The translations under genes were made by a program, and so were the position numbers. This document shows positions 42,016-53,620 of a DNA stretch of 64,000 bases, piece by piece. The stretch is taken from NCBI GenBank assembly GCA_946902875.1, contig OX336345.1:8525395-8589394 (forward strand), given 5' to 3'. The DNA comes from Nematopogon swammerdamellus (Eukaryota > Arthropoda > Insecta > Lepidoptera > Adelidae). The notes beneath the pieces were generated by a model. It was not told where the DNA came from, searched no databases, and saw only the letters and a list, made by a program, of their open reading frames with translations. Each line of letters begins with the position of its first letter. Position 1 is the stretch's first letter.

Positions 42016-43650
42016 CACAGTGGGTCGAGACTGCTATAAAAGGGACATAGGGATTTTTTTTACAAATTTCATTTTTTAACAACACCCATCGATAGGTCTC
42101 GTCATTCTGATGAATAGTTGTCATTAAACATTTTCGTCTAAAAGTGATAGTTTGCCAGAAAAAAAATATTTTCAAATTTTGATGTATGGAATTAGACATA
42201 AAACGCTCCGTTTCGGCCAAGTCTTGACAGGTCTTGCTTTAAAACTATTTAAGCATTGTTCTGTGGTTTATTGACTATAATCCTACACTATCAGCGCGCG
42301 CCCAATGTTGCCCGTTCACGAGTTATGTGGATCCTAAAAATCAATTAAAAATGTAAGTAAAAATATTTTTTTTTAATTTTTAGAATCATAGGGCATTAAT
42401 AGATTTAATCTAAATAATTGTTTTATATAAAAGTACTAACAAATAGATAAAGTTTTTAATTTTAAAACATTAGTTTATCGAAAAGATACATCAAAATCTA
42501 ATAAAAAAATTATAAAAGTGTTTATTAATCAGAGAAAGTTACATATATTAAAGATGTTTTTACATAGAATGCATGACGCATGACAAATAGTACCTATACT
42601 CAGATGTATCTACACTGTACCCGCTAGTTCGAGCTATTTGATGAACACTGTCGCCTAAACTGGCCCTAAAACTGTTTCATAGGCGACATTGTTTGGTCAA
42701 ACCACTGGTGATTACATTTGGGTACTTAACTTTGATCTTATGTTTAAATTTTTTAAACCTATAGTTATATATACATACTTATTCTACTTAATCTGTGCGC
42801 GGTGAGTGAGAGAGACTCATTAGTGCAGTGTGTGCGTTAAATGTGTGAGTGCATTGCAAGACAACCCACACGATGAAGCCTTAATCGAAAGGTTCCACGT
42901 TATTTTGCAGACAGTGGTTTCAAGAGAGCGAGTGGATCTTCTAAAATTCTGGAAATTTCGTGAAGATACAGCAACTTTGCATTTCCAGTTATATCCGTGG
43001 TACTACATGCCCTATAGCGTACATAAGTTGCTTGTGCATGAAACGGATATAATAGAACATTTAGAACTTTACCAATCGAGAAACTGTCGGAAGAAGCATC
43101 GGAGGTTAGAAGTAAGGATTTCCGTAAATATAGAGGGAACCATTCCAGAAAAGTAAGTTTTTTTATTAGATTTTGATGTATCTTTACGATAAAATAATGT
43201 TTTAAAATTAAGAACTTTATCTATTTGTTAGTACTTTTATATAAAACAATTATTTAGATTAAATCTATTAATGCCCTATGATTCTAGAAATTTAAAAAAA
43301 ATTTTTTACTTACATTTTTAATTGATTTTTAGGATCCACATAACTCGTGAACGGGCAACATTGGGCGCGCGCTGATAGTGTAGGATTATAGTCAATAAAC
43401 CACAGAACAATGCTTAAATAGTTTTAAAGCAAGACCTGTCAAGACTTGGCCGAAACGGAGCGTTTTATGTCTAATTCCATACATCAAAATTTGAAAATAT
43501 TTTTTTCCTGGCAAACTATCACTTTTAGACGAAAATGTTTAATGACAACTATTCATCAGAACGATGAGACCTATCGATCGGTGTTGTTAAAAAATGAAAT
43601 TTGTAAAAAAAAACCCTATGTCCCTTATATAGCAGTCTCGACCCACTGTG
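42016..43650. mobile_element. Element with about 500-bp terminal inverted repeats and an internal gene fragment
   Basis: The left arm (42016-42512) and right arm (43158-43650) are reverse complements over about 495 bp with few differences. They begin CACAGTGGGTCGAGAC outside and end at AGATACATCAAAATCTAATA inside. Both arms translate outward to the same peptide (FMSNSIHQNLKIFF...TFRRKCLMTTIHQNDETYR) simply because the arms are the same sequence. The 645-bp centre holds an exon-like frame (42830-43156). Outer flanks are GC-rich (GCCGCCGCGCC), which hides any target duplication. No transposase was recognised. Confidence 0.75.
42830..43156 (+). pseudogene. Transposon-associated protein fragment between the long inverted repeats
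   Basis: The frame reads LKFWKFREDTATLHFQLYPW, then YYMPYSVHKLLVHETDIIEH. After a one-base frame change it continues LPIEKLSEEASEVRSKDFRK in the next frame. The pattern W(Y/N)MP..HK.L.H...II....LPI..LSEEA.E.R.KDFR..R is one I associate with uncharacterised, multi-copy insect proteins linked to transposable elements. It lacks an ATG (a GTG opens it) and is followed by a consensus donor (AAAA|GTAAGT at about 43152). It therefore looks like one broken internal exon. Confidence 0.5.
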
Positions 43651-43659
43651 CGCCGCCGC

Positions 43660-45690
43660 GCCGGCTTGCATAAAAATGACGCAAACGAGCGCGTCTGAGC
43701 TCTGATAAGTTTATGGCTGATACGATAATCGTAGTATTTTTTGAGGTACCTATTCGTACTATACCTATGCTTATGAAGTTATGAATGGCATTATGGCAGT
43801 AAAGAAAAGAAGATTTTAGGAGTAGCTTGTTTAATTTCGCCGTACAGAAATGTAGAAGTCCACCTTTTCGTATTCTTTGGGCCCATGGACATTCAATGGC
43901 CCACGGACATGACATGATAATGCTTTGCTCGCTCGAAAGCTACGATGCTCGACGGTTACCATTTTAGAATTTAGATGTAAAGGGTACCCGACCCGAGGTT
44001 GAAATTAGAGGGAAATTCCCTAAAAATATTAGAATTTCAAGTTATTCGTACGAAGTACATTATGCTTAAGGTCAATCGGTTCACTAATTTTTTTTTAAGT
44101 TTTGTTTGATAGCCCATGCGTTGCGCTATCTAACTTAGATAATAAACCAATGTAACGTGAAATTCAAATCAACCAGGATTGGCTGGTTGGGTAACCTATG
44201 TATTTGCACGGCCCCAGTTAGCTCGTCCGGTGAGCAGGATGATGAAACAATCCGTTGTAAGCCTCACAGCAGCCTCATTTGAAAGGTCGTGGCAAGGACG
44301 ACTCGCCGTCTGTCTCGTCGTCGTTGAATCGGTTTCCATTCCAACAATCTTTCCAACATAGTTTTTTGTTTTATTTTTAAAATGTTCAGATTGGAGTTGT
44401 TTTATTGTCCAATTTGATATGCATGATATGCATGCATGTGGTGGTATGCATGCTTTAAGTAATGATTACGATCTATTGTTTACTAACTGACTTGAGCCTG
44501 AAAGCCTTTCCTACCAAGAGAAAGCCGATGCCTGTCTGAGCGAATTTGAACGAATCTAGTTCTAATCAGGTACTTACATACATACATAAATAACTTTATT
44601 GATAAACTCGTCCAATATTCTTGTCGTATGTGTTACAATATACATAATGTAATATACCTGCCCTACATGTATAAGAACCAACGTTTGTCGCCGCCGTATG
44701 TTCGCTTATATATAACTCATGAACGGCTTAACCTATTCGCTTGCAGTTTTTTTCCTATACGACCAGGTTAAAGGTTATATGTAGCATCACGCCATTATTC
44801 ATGAGAAATCCACCAATTTCTTTTCCATTTCTTACCGCTAGAGAGCCGCGGGCACAGCTAGTCGATGTCCTATCCTATAGTATAACGCAATAATGTAACA
44901 ATTTCATACAATGTCTTCTGAAAAGTTACATGCAGGCAGGCACTATTATTATTGTCCGCAATATATTGTCTTATCTGTATTATTATGCGGAAATTTCAGT
45001 TTCCTATCAGATAATTTCACTTTTCAGACGATGCGTAGGCGATAAGATTGTCTCGGCTTTCGGCAAATGGGCCAGCAGGCAGTGTAACCTATCACTTTTT
45101 TACGTGTCTGTCCAACGAAGATTTGTTTCCTCGATTCAATCAACCTTTCTTGAAGCGATTACAAATAATGCTAGTAAACATACCATAATGAAAATTATGA
45201 AAAAAAAAAAAAATTTACCTGATCCTGGCAAACAGTCGACAGAGAGTTTTGTATCGAACAAGTAGTTTTCATGTCCTTCATTTATTCTACATTATACTTA
45301 CGTTTGTTACGTTATGTAACATCGTAATGTTACACTTCTTTGTTAGGTACTGTTCCTAAAATCGTCTTACGTAAGTCTGCCCAGAGTTTACACGAAATGA
45401 AATGATAGCGCATTCGCTCGCAGTCAGGGAAAATTTCGCCGGGCCTCGCCAATGATACACACACACACTGTGTATCATTCATTCATAACAATCTATTTAT
45501 GAAGCCATTTCCTCATACTGGCTGGTTGGCTGGCTGGACTCTCACCCAGTAAGTAGATAGATAAATGCTAAAGAGTGACTGTGGTCTGTGTGCGTCAGCT
45601 CAGCTAATGGAATCGCAAGCAAGGACGAGGCACGAAGGCGAAAAGTATCATGTGACCTTTGCTTCGCAAATTATTTGTTTAAAATTACTT
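43660..45690. other. Gene-poor stretch
   Basis: Mixed sequence without recognisable proteins. A 111-residue frame at 44930-45265 ends in low-complexity Lys and shows no family resemblance. A (CATA)n patch lies near 44575. Confidence 0.45.
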
Positions 45691-45703
45691 ATTAGTATTA
45701 GCA

Positions 45704-45828
45704 TATAAAAACTGGACAAACTTCCGCTCAGTCTGCGAGAAAAGCTATAAAAGAATCGAAACTAAAACCACACAGCAACTTTTCGCGGAAAATCGGTGTC
45801 GTATTATGGAGTGACGAAACTAAACGTA
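45704..45828 (+). promoter_or_regulatory. TATA/Initiator core promoter with leader exon
   Basis: TATAAAA at 45704-45710 is followed 24 bases later by TCAGT (45728-45732), the arthropod Initiator at canonical spacing. A purine-rich leader runs to a possible splice donor (AAAC|GTAAGC at about 45829). The only ATG in the leader opens a frame that stops at once, so coding would begin in a later exon. I could not find that exon. Confidence 0.45.
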
Positions 45829-46029
45829 AGCACGGTGCAAGTATGCTGTAACATGGCTACAATTGTCTACGCTCAATTTCTTGCAATCCCACTTCCGCCG
45901 GAATTAGTGTTACCATGTGTTTACTTTCGGATTTCTTTATTGCATGAGATACCTATCGTGGCACGTTTACATCACGGTTAATAAGACATTTAAGTAGGTA
46001 TTCCTCACACTACACCTTCCTTTGCGTCA

Positions 46030-46440
46030 TTTACTGGGCAACTGCGGCGCGGCGAGATTCCTATTCGAACGAGGAGGGCCGGCAGTGACGTCACACGACG
46101 TCGCGCGATGGAGGGCGCGGGCGCGGGCCGGGGCGGGGGCAGGAGAGCGATGAGGGGGGTGTGGTACTACACATGCGCCGCCGGCTGCTGTCAAGGTGAC
46201 CTGTGCTCGCTCGCTGTACGTACACGCGCCTCCTCCGCGCCGCGGCCACTCAACTCGAATTTTCAGTGTTAGCAGCTTCGTTAAATTCCTAAAGTGTATT
46301 ATCTTGCATTAGGGACGTTTTACAGTGAAGAGCCAGGACATAGGCCAGGAGCCAATCGGTCAGAGCCATCGTCCATTACGAGTGCGAGGAGGAGATCGAA
46401 TCGATATGCGTCAAGCTCGAGATGTTGTGAGTACCACCTA
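46030..46440 (+). promoter_or_regulatory. CpG-rich promoter-like block with CRE
   Basis: GC-rich DNA at 46030-46260 contains the full cAMP-response palindrome TGACGTCA at 46086-46093. It is followed by a CCACTCAACTCG start-like word and a leader-like segment to about 46430 that ends near TGTT|GTGAGT. No coding exon identified. Confidence 0.35.
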
Positions 46441-46599
46441 GTTACCTACATTTTTACCCGACGACATGACATTAGCATGGTCGTCCTTCAACTTCGACCG
46501 ATATTAAAATGCTGATCGATGTGCAGCACCGATGTGCAGTACAGTCGGTTTTAATTAATAAAGGTAGGTATCTAAACTGGGTACTTAGTGTGGGGGTCG

Positions 46600-46810
46600 G
46601 TACTTAATAAGAATAGTCCCACTGCATCTCTCCCCGTGCATGTAGTAAAAGGCGACTAAGGGATAAGGACAACATGCCGTGCCGTGCATAAGGGCGACAG
46701 GGTAGCCACCTCTAACCTTGGCGCGGTCTTTCCACTGAGTCATGCAGCATGTGGCCTTCGTGCCTTACTTGCTGCCTGATAGTTATCTTGTCCGAATACT
46801 TTGCTGAATG
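46600..46810 (-). repeat. Dispersed repeat of the 'TTTTACGACA' family, reversed
   Basis: CCCACTGCATCTCTCCCCGT, GTAAAAGGCGACTAAGGGAT and GGCGACAGGGTAGCCACCTC are the reverse complement of the 16300-16560 copy. Confidence 0.65.
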
Positions 46811-46979
46811 TGGTGGTCGGTGTTGTGCCGTAATTTACCAGAGTACTTGCAGCATAACACCGATTACTCAGCTTACCCCGATTGTCGGGATACGGCGTGT
46901 GGTGTGTAGGTATCTAATCTGCTATATAATATTAAACCTTGTCTGTCACTGTCACACACACTGAGCACTCTTCACTTAC

Positions 46980-47143
46980 TTAATGAACACCCACGAGTCA
47001 GTAAGCCTGGAGGCGCTATACATAGGAGGACAGGGGTAGCCGCGCGTCGGCGCACACGCGCCAGCGCGTCAGTCTAGCGCCGGCGACCGATCTTAGTCTC
47101 CGTCCGCCGCTCAGGCGGAGCGAACGTGCGCGTCTGTCACAAA
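46980..47143 (+). promoter_or_regulatory. CpG-rich 5' region of the THAP exon
   Basis: Dense CpG (CGCGCGTCGGCGCACACGCG, GCTCAGGCGGAGCGAACG) directly before the THAP start, with a TCAGTC word near 47071 that could act as an Initiator. No TATA. Confidence 0.35.
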
Positions 47144-47223
47144 ATGCCTCATTGTGCAGTGCTTTGGTGCAAAAAGTCGTCGAAAAATTCAAACTTGAAC
47201 ACAGATGGAGTCACCTTTCACAA
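47144..47223 (+). CDS. THAP zinc-finger protein, first exon
   Basis: ATG at 47144, 26 codons, then a consensus donor (CACAA|GTAAGT). The peptide MPHCAVLWCKKSSKNSNLNT DGVTFH matches the start of THAP domains: M(P)xxC(A/S)xxxC followed by a loop and TFH(K/R)FP, where the two Cys begin the C2CH zinc site. The split inside the codon after TFH is compatible with a following Lys. The rest of the domain (W, C-x2-H, AVPTIF) was not found. THAP proteins are DNA-binding and often P-transposon derived, so this may be a host gene or an element. A CpG-rich leader precedes it. Confidence 0.6.
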
Positions 47224-47559
47224 GTAAGTACTTTCATTCAATTTGATAGCATTTTTCGCTTGAATTTCAGTAACAAACATCGGCGTAAATATGTATGGAG
47301 AGCTCTTTTCTGCTTACCCACCATAGGTCGACTATCGTGTTGGATGCAGTTAGCTCTTGTAATTTTTTTTGTTTATTGATAAATATGTATGTTAAATGTA
47401 TACAGATATTTCATGCATTCTGCCTTATTGCCAAAGGACATTTCTTCTAGTCAACCTCAGCAGGTTTCCTCGTTCAATATTCGTTTATCGCGCTTTTTTC
47501 ATTCAACCAGTACCTACCGGTTTTTACTTTTGAGCGACTCTAAAGGAATTAATTTCTTT

Positions 47560-47900
47560 AGGTCATGCGTCTACCGGGAATTAGTCTTGTTATGCTTAGC
47601 ATTAACAAAATTAATTCATAATGAATACCCCGTTAGCATTTAGCACTGCTAAGCGCCCTGATGAATAAAAATTAATGCTAAATGCTAAGCAATAATTAAT
47701 TTTAATTAGCATTGCTGTTTCGTTCGTAAAACTTTGCTGGTTCGTTTGTTTTGGAACGCACAAAGCAATGAAGTATGTGCTATTTATCTGTGGTACTGCT
47801 AAATGCTAAATGCTATATAGCGCCTGCGCTCCGCTGCTAGCTAGCTAGCTAGCATCTAAATGCGAAATGCGATGCGATCATGCGAGTGAGGGGTCGGAAT
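47560..47900. repeat. Low-complexity AATGCTAA / GCTAGC patch
   Basis: TTAGCATTT, AAATGCTAAATGCTA and a GCTAGC run (47835-47853) recur in both orientations. Confidence 0.5.
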
Positions 47901-47904
47901 TATC

Positions 47905-48413
47905 ATCTGTCACGTGATCATTAGTTTTGGTCATATCTACAGAACCACTGGACTTAGACCCATCGTGTTGGTACTCAATCTGACTGAACGTCTCGATGAG
48001 ATCTATCCATCTGTCACATTAACTATTGTTTTGGTCATAACTCGAGAACCACTGGTGCTAGACCCATCGTGTTGGTACTCAAACTTCAGGTCTCGGTGAG
48101 ATCTATCCATCTGTCACATGAACTTTTGTTTTGGTCATAACTCGAGAACCACTGGTGCTAGATCCATCGTGTTGGTACTCAAACTTTAGGTCTCGGTGAG
48201 ATCTATCCATCTGTCACATGAACTTTTGTTTTGGTCATAACTCGAGAACCACTGGTGCTAGACCCATCGTGTTGGTACTCAAACTTCAGGTCTCGGTGAG
48301 ATCTATCCATCTGTCACATGAACTTTTGTTTTGGTCATAACTCGAGAACCACTGGTGCTAGACCCATCGTGTTGGTACTCAAACTTTAGGTCTCGGTGAG
48401 ATCTATCCATCTG
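47905..48413. repeat. 100-bp tandem repeat, five units
   Basis: ATCTATCCATCTGTCACATG starts units at 48001, 48101, 48201 and 48301, with the array breaking at 48401-48413. A diverged unit precedes at about 47905. The spacing is exactly 100 bp. Inner units differ at only a few bases (for example AAACTTCAGG versus AAACTTTAGG), alternating between neighbours. Each holds GGTCATAACTCGAGAACCAC. No conserved frame. Confidence 0.9.
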
Positions 48414-48750
48414 TTGCGCGACCATCTCTCGAGACACATGTTATTCTTTAGTTCTTTAGTTCAACAATAACAATGTAAATGTCAACAATGTAAACAGTAA
48501 CAATGTAAATGTCGTAAATTGTGCTTTTAAATTTAATTCAATTGTTCAAAAGTTACCAAATTAAAAATTTAATATAGATACCGATCTATAAATAAATAAT
48601 TAAGTAAATTGTTGTTCTGTTTCAAATATATGTTTCTATTACAGACTACACAGCCTTTCATTTGTTATTTTATTAACCCTTATATGACGAATTCACACCG
48701 TCAAACTGACAGAGAGACGCATGGTACATTTTATAAGGCTCTAGCTGCAT

Positions 48751-48909
48751 GGCTGGTTAGTTTGTTAAAAAAGGCAAAGCCTGGAAAACCTCATTTTACC
48801 CTAAAAAAATTAAATATCCAGGTGGGTATGGCTGGTTAGTTTGTTAAAAAAGGCAAAGCCTGGAAAACCTCATTTTACCGTAAAAAAATGAAATATCGAG
48901 GTGGGTACT
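48751..48909. repeat. 79-bp tandem duplication
   Basis: GGCTGGTTAGTTTGTTAAAA to AGGTGGGTAT is repeated once at 48830-48907 with three or four changes. Confidence 0.85.
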
Positions 48910-50050
48910 CATAAATTTTTTATGGTAGGGTAGATTTTCGCGAATTTTTCGCGAAGTCATATTGCAATATAATTTGTCATATCGTTGGCTAAGTAATTAG
49001 CAAATAGTTGTTAATAATATAATAATTTTTTTTTTGGTTACAAAACTTTTCGACTTTCTAACATTATTTTTTTAATTTTGGAAAATTCCAATAACAAATA
49101 CTCCAATAAGATAATACCAATGTACGAGGTCTTACATATCATTGTTTTGGAAATTTCATGTAGATTTATAATAAAGTATCCGAGGTATCTCAGAACTTAG
49201 AACTATTATCGTGTTTATGCGAAAATCTGCAAATTCGCAAAATTGTGAAAGGGGCGTTGCCTTTGTTCATTTAAGAGAAAGTTATATTATTCCCTTGATG
49301 TAAAGAAGGGTTAAATATTGTTAAATCCGTTTCATCTTTTCATCGCGAATCGACACAATGAGCGACTTATTGTATGAATCCCGTTCAAACGTATGGAAGA
49401 CTGGCGTCACGTGGCTACCTACTCGCTCGGCCAATCACGGCGTTCCATGCGCCGCTCCCGCCTCAGACTTCACACCCCTTTGGCGGCTACCTCGGTTCTC
49501 ATACAAACGATGCCGTATTTCGTATCCAGGCTTACTGACTCGTGTGAACACCACACGATGAGCATGCATTTTATGTGTGACAGACAATACTTATCCTCGG
49601 GCACTTTTTGAGCGATTGTACAATAAGTTAAATACACTTCGCCTGGGGGTCAGCAGGTTGTAAATGCCAGCTGCTGGCAAATTTGGCCTGCCGCAGTAAG
49701 AAACTGGTTTTAGGATATTTTAGGATTACGTAAGTACTTATTCCGTATAATTTTTTAATTATACTAAAATTATAGGTATTATAGGTAAATCCAATAACAC
49801 CTAACACCTCATCTAACTAATCTGTCATATGAAATTACTAGTTACGACCCAATGATGAAAGAAACCAAACCCCATATATGAGTGAAAACACGACACGGGT
49901 CGCCCCTAGTAATTAGGTTTTTTCTTTTGTTTGGGTAGGGGTGGACTCTAACTTTAACTCGCTCTTGGTCGGTAATTGGGAGGTGTACTAAACCCTTTTT
50001 AACTCACGTCTGGAATAAACGGATGTTTATGTATTTCAGCAAATTATATA
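48910..50050. other. Gene-poor stretch
   Basis: AT-rich. A GC-richer patch at 49390-49560 has open frames on two frames but no resemblance to known proteins. Confidence 0.4.
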
Positions 50051-50051
50051 A

Positions 50052-50315
50052 ACAAGTAACACAACACGATGTCCCATTGAAAATGATTATTTTTGGAAAA
50101 AAAACAACAACAAAAAATCTGTTAAGTGCGAGTTTTACTCGCGCACGGAGGTTTTCGTATCTAAAAAAAAGATTGTTGGTACAAAAATCGTAACCAACCA
50201 AGGAAATAACAACGGCAACCAAGGAAGTAACCGTAACCCTGGAAACAATCAGAACCGTGGTAACAATTATGTCCACAAATGCAACATAAACAAAGATATC
50301 ATATTTGAAAATTAA
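50052..50315 (+). CDS. Asn/Gly-rich open segment, unassigned
   Basis: Open for 87 codons between stops, without an ATG. The second half reads TNQGNNNGNQGSNRNPGNNQ then NRGNNYVHKC, built from imperfect AACCAAGGAA-type 12-base units. It could be an exon of a low-complexity protein, but simple-sequence expansion explains it equally well. Confidence 0.2.
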   Translation, partial: TSNTTRCPIENDYFWKKNNNKKSVKCEFYSRTEVFVSKKKIVGTKIVTNQGNNNGNQGSNRNPGNNQNRGNNYVHKCNINKDIIFEN

Positions 50316-50499
50316 ATACGTCAATGTGAAAACTGTCATGAAAAAATATATATTCAAGATAAAAATATTCTTCTATAAATAAATATTCAAGAATATCTAT
50401 CCGCTATTATCCGCCTATCTTTTGTCTTTCAACATTGTAATGTATAAAAGCCTGTGGCGCCATCTATTATTCAATAGTGTGACTAATCTATTTTATTGT

Positions 50500-50710
50500 A
50501 CATTTGTTGTATGGAAGCCCCCCTTAATTTTTAACTTTTTCTTATTTTTCTTATTATTGTTATATCCGCCATAGTAATACAACACATATTCTGTGAAAAT
50601 TTCAACGGGCTACCTATTACGGTTCAAGAGATACAGCCCTCGGACAGACGGACGGACGGGGCGGAGGCTTAGTAATAGGCTTCCGTACGGGATACGGAAA
50701 TCTAAAAACT
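50500..50710 (-). mobile_element. Dispersed 'GGGTTCCGTA' element, reversed fragment
   Basis: GGCTACCTATTACGGTTCAA, CAGCCCTCGGACAGACGGAC and TTCCGTACGGGATACGGAA are the reverse complement of 13281-13450. Confidence 0.65.
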
Positions 50711-53600
50711 GTTCGGAAAACTAATTTTATTTTGTCAAAAATATAGTTAGGGGTGGTTAGGAAAAGTACATACTTAAAGACACGAGTCACTTTTAAATAT
50801 GCTGAAATTTTGTCCGAGGTCAGCATATTATTTAAATATGAAAGCTGACGACGTGGAAACGAGACCCTTGTTCGGCACGAGGACATTATTCACATATATC
50901 CGGTTTTTCCTTGTGTTGCATTCCGAAGAGCTCAAGAGATATACTGGATTTATCAGGTTTTATTCGCTTCGGCGGCGATCTGGTTCTCCCGCCAATCCTT
51001 TGCCTATTAGTTGGTGATGGTGACCGATGAAAAATGCGCGCAACTCACGTCGTCGTCGCCATTGTCGTCGCGTCGTCGGTCTTTTATAGGCTAGTGGTAG
51101 GTACTCGTAGTGTAGTGGTAGGACCTAGGTACCTACCTTTGCTTGCTCTTTTTGCGTACGTAATGATATATTTCCGCCAGGTTATAGGATACCATACCTA
51201 TAACACATGCATGATGCATTATTCACATGATGGTAGGAAGTGAACGCAGTCAAAGAAATCTTCCCAATTGTGTTAGCTTAGCCGATTTACATAGGGTTTT
51301 CACCAATATCGATGTATAGTTAGTCTTCCATTTGTTCATGCAAAATACATCATACAAAAAAGCGCTTATCCTACCCCATTCACTACTGAAGTATTAATCG
51401 GAAAAAGCATGAAATAAATATAGGCAAATTAAATAAAAATATTAAAAAATATATAAAGTATAGGCAACATTGTAAAGTTTAGTATTTTGAAGACATTTCA
51501 GAATAACTTAGTTTTGGATTTTTTGCAGTATGTAAATATCAGTACGGAACACTAATTGCGCGTCCTACCATCTTTAAAATCTTACATATTTTAGCCCTTT
51601 TAGCGATGGAGTGTCAAGTCAAATGGCTTACGGGCACAACCGGTACAACTCGCAATGCTAACACTTCAGCACGATTCCCAACCTCACATCGTTATCGAGC
51701 AAATAATATATTTGCACAAGTCATCTATATTCCATTGATGAGTAGTGGAAAGTTCTTATCGACGTGTTCATGTATAAAAAAATAATAATACAATATTGAT
51801 TATCGCTGAAGCTTTGCGGAATAAAATACGAAGAAATAACAATTTCAGCACAGGTACGAAACGTAGGCAAAACCACTTCTTTGCGTACCTAATAATAAAT
51901 AAAGAATTCCAACGATATCGTGGCAACGATATTCTTCATTCAATTGTCCAGAGGTTGCAAAGGTCAACGAAGCCGTTTTTGCACTGGCGCAGTTACAGAA
52001 GCAACTGATAAGTTTTCATGAAGAATATAATACGCTGCATGATACGCTGGTTGTCATAGTGAAGTCTTCGCCGTTAGTGAAGTTTTACCGTGGCGAGTTC
52101 TAACGTTGAGAAACTGAACGTCATTCGATGGAATAATGTGGCTAATAGCCCCTTTGGTTATTGTAATAACCTCAACCCTATACCTATTGTTTTACCTTAG
52201 ATATTAAAGGCAGAATTATTAAAAAATCAACTCTATAGCTCTAGAACAACTAGAATATAAAGAATCGAAATATGGCCAGCGTATAGCTTTCAAGTGATCT
52301 CTAGGTTTGTCAGAAACAGTGTCGCTAATTCGTACACATATTTCCTGTAAAATGGACCCAATTATTACTTCCTTTCCAGAAAGCCGTTGTGTACCGTAAT
52401 AACTCAGAGTACTAACTCTCATTTCCTAAATCTATTCTAGTAAATTCTAATATCAACATTTAAAACACTTACTAAACTAATTGCTCATTCATCTATAGTC
52501 ATTAAACCCTTCTGGTTTCCCTCTGTGTTCTATGTGCACGCTTCGACAGCGCGCTCACGCGCCTCGCTTGCGAGCTTGTGAGACCCGCCAAAATTCGAAA
52601 TGAAATGTGTTCTGATGTTTGTGTTATTGTTATTATTAAATTATGATCAATGTATTACTTGATAGCTTAATTTTGTTGTGCCATTCAATAGATGAAATCT
52701 ATTGTTTATATTTTCTTCTATATTTTAGAACTTCAACAATACAAACTTTTATTGAAACCCCCCCTGAAGGGGTTTGTGGAACTGGCTCCACTAAATTCGT
52801 ATGGACCCTCTGTCCATACGATATTTATCCATCGCCAGTCCCCGTGACTCCCAACGCAGATAAATTTGTACTTAAGTTACAAATTTATTATTTGTTCCTA
52901 GGAGTCCCCGTTTTCTAATCTGTACAAAATATACATCTTCAGACAGATTTACCAATTTAATCTCGTAGTGTTATGTTGGAGTTCAAAAGATATTCTTTTG
53001 TCCTCCCTAAAGGCAGAAGTGTATGCTTTTAATTGTGAGTGTATAGTGTATGTTATGGTTTACATTTCTGTGGCTATCTATTGATATACCTACAGAAATT
53101 GTTTTATTCCAAATGATGCGGTCAGGGGTCCACCTTTCACCGAAATCATTTAGGAATATTTTCTTAAGGGTTTATTAAAATTGTGTGCTGATCATAATCT
53201 ATATAACCTATACAGGTATATTTAAACCTGATTTACGCAATCTCCCCACGACCTAAAACGTAACTAGCCAGAATGTTGCATGTACATATATTACAAAATT
53301 TACCTTAGAATTCCACTATCCTAATCGGTCTGACACGATTCACTAAAATCACCTTAAATAAAACACCATTACAAATAGAATAGCGTAAAATATTAAATTC
53401 AAACGAAACCACAACACCCGCCACTGAATCTATTCGCGAAGTTAACACTTAATAAAAATATACTTTTATGTCAAAATACGGTAAAACCACTGATTTTACA
53501 TATTTAAAACCGACATATTTTTTAATAATTACGCGTGGTTCAAACACTCTTATATACGTAGAATTTACGAATTTAAAAATCGGGTTTTGTTTCTTTTAAT
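50710..53600. other. Gene-poor stretch
   Basis: Mostly AT-rich. Frames at 51796-52008 and 52643-52918 were inspected and show no family resemblance or splice context. A small hairpin (GTATGGACCCTCTGTCCATAC) lies at about 52799-52819. Confidence 0.4.
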
Positions 53601-53620
53601 TTTCCCTATATTTTAAAATA

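Noticed and set aside
43446..43673. Peptide repeated at 41684-42220 and 43446-43673 taken as a conserved gene
   Set aside because: Both lie in the two arms of the same inverted repeat, so identity is structural. The right copy starts with TTG rather than ATG.
44930..45265. 111-residue plus-strand frame
   Set aside because: No family resemblance; the C-terminal Lys run comes from poly-A, and no paired splice sites were seen.
47905..48413. Regular 100-bp spacing considered as a CRISPR-like array
   Set aside because: The whole unit is repeated, with no distinct spacers, and the DNA is clearly eukaryotic.
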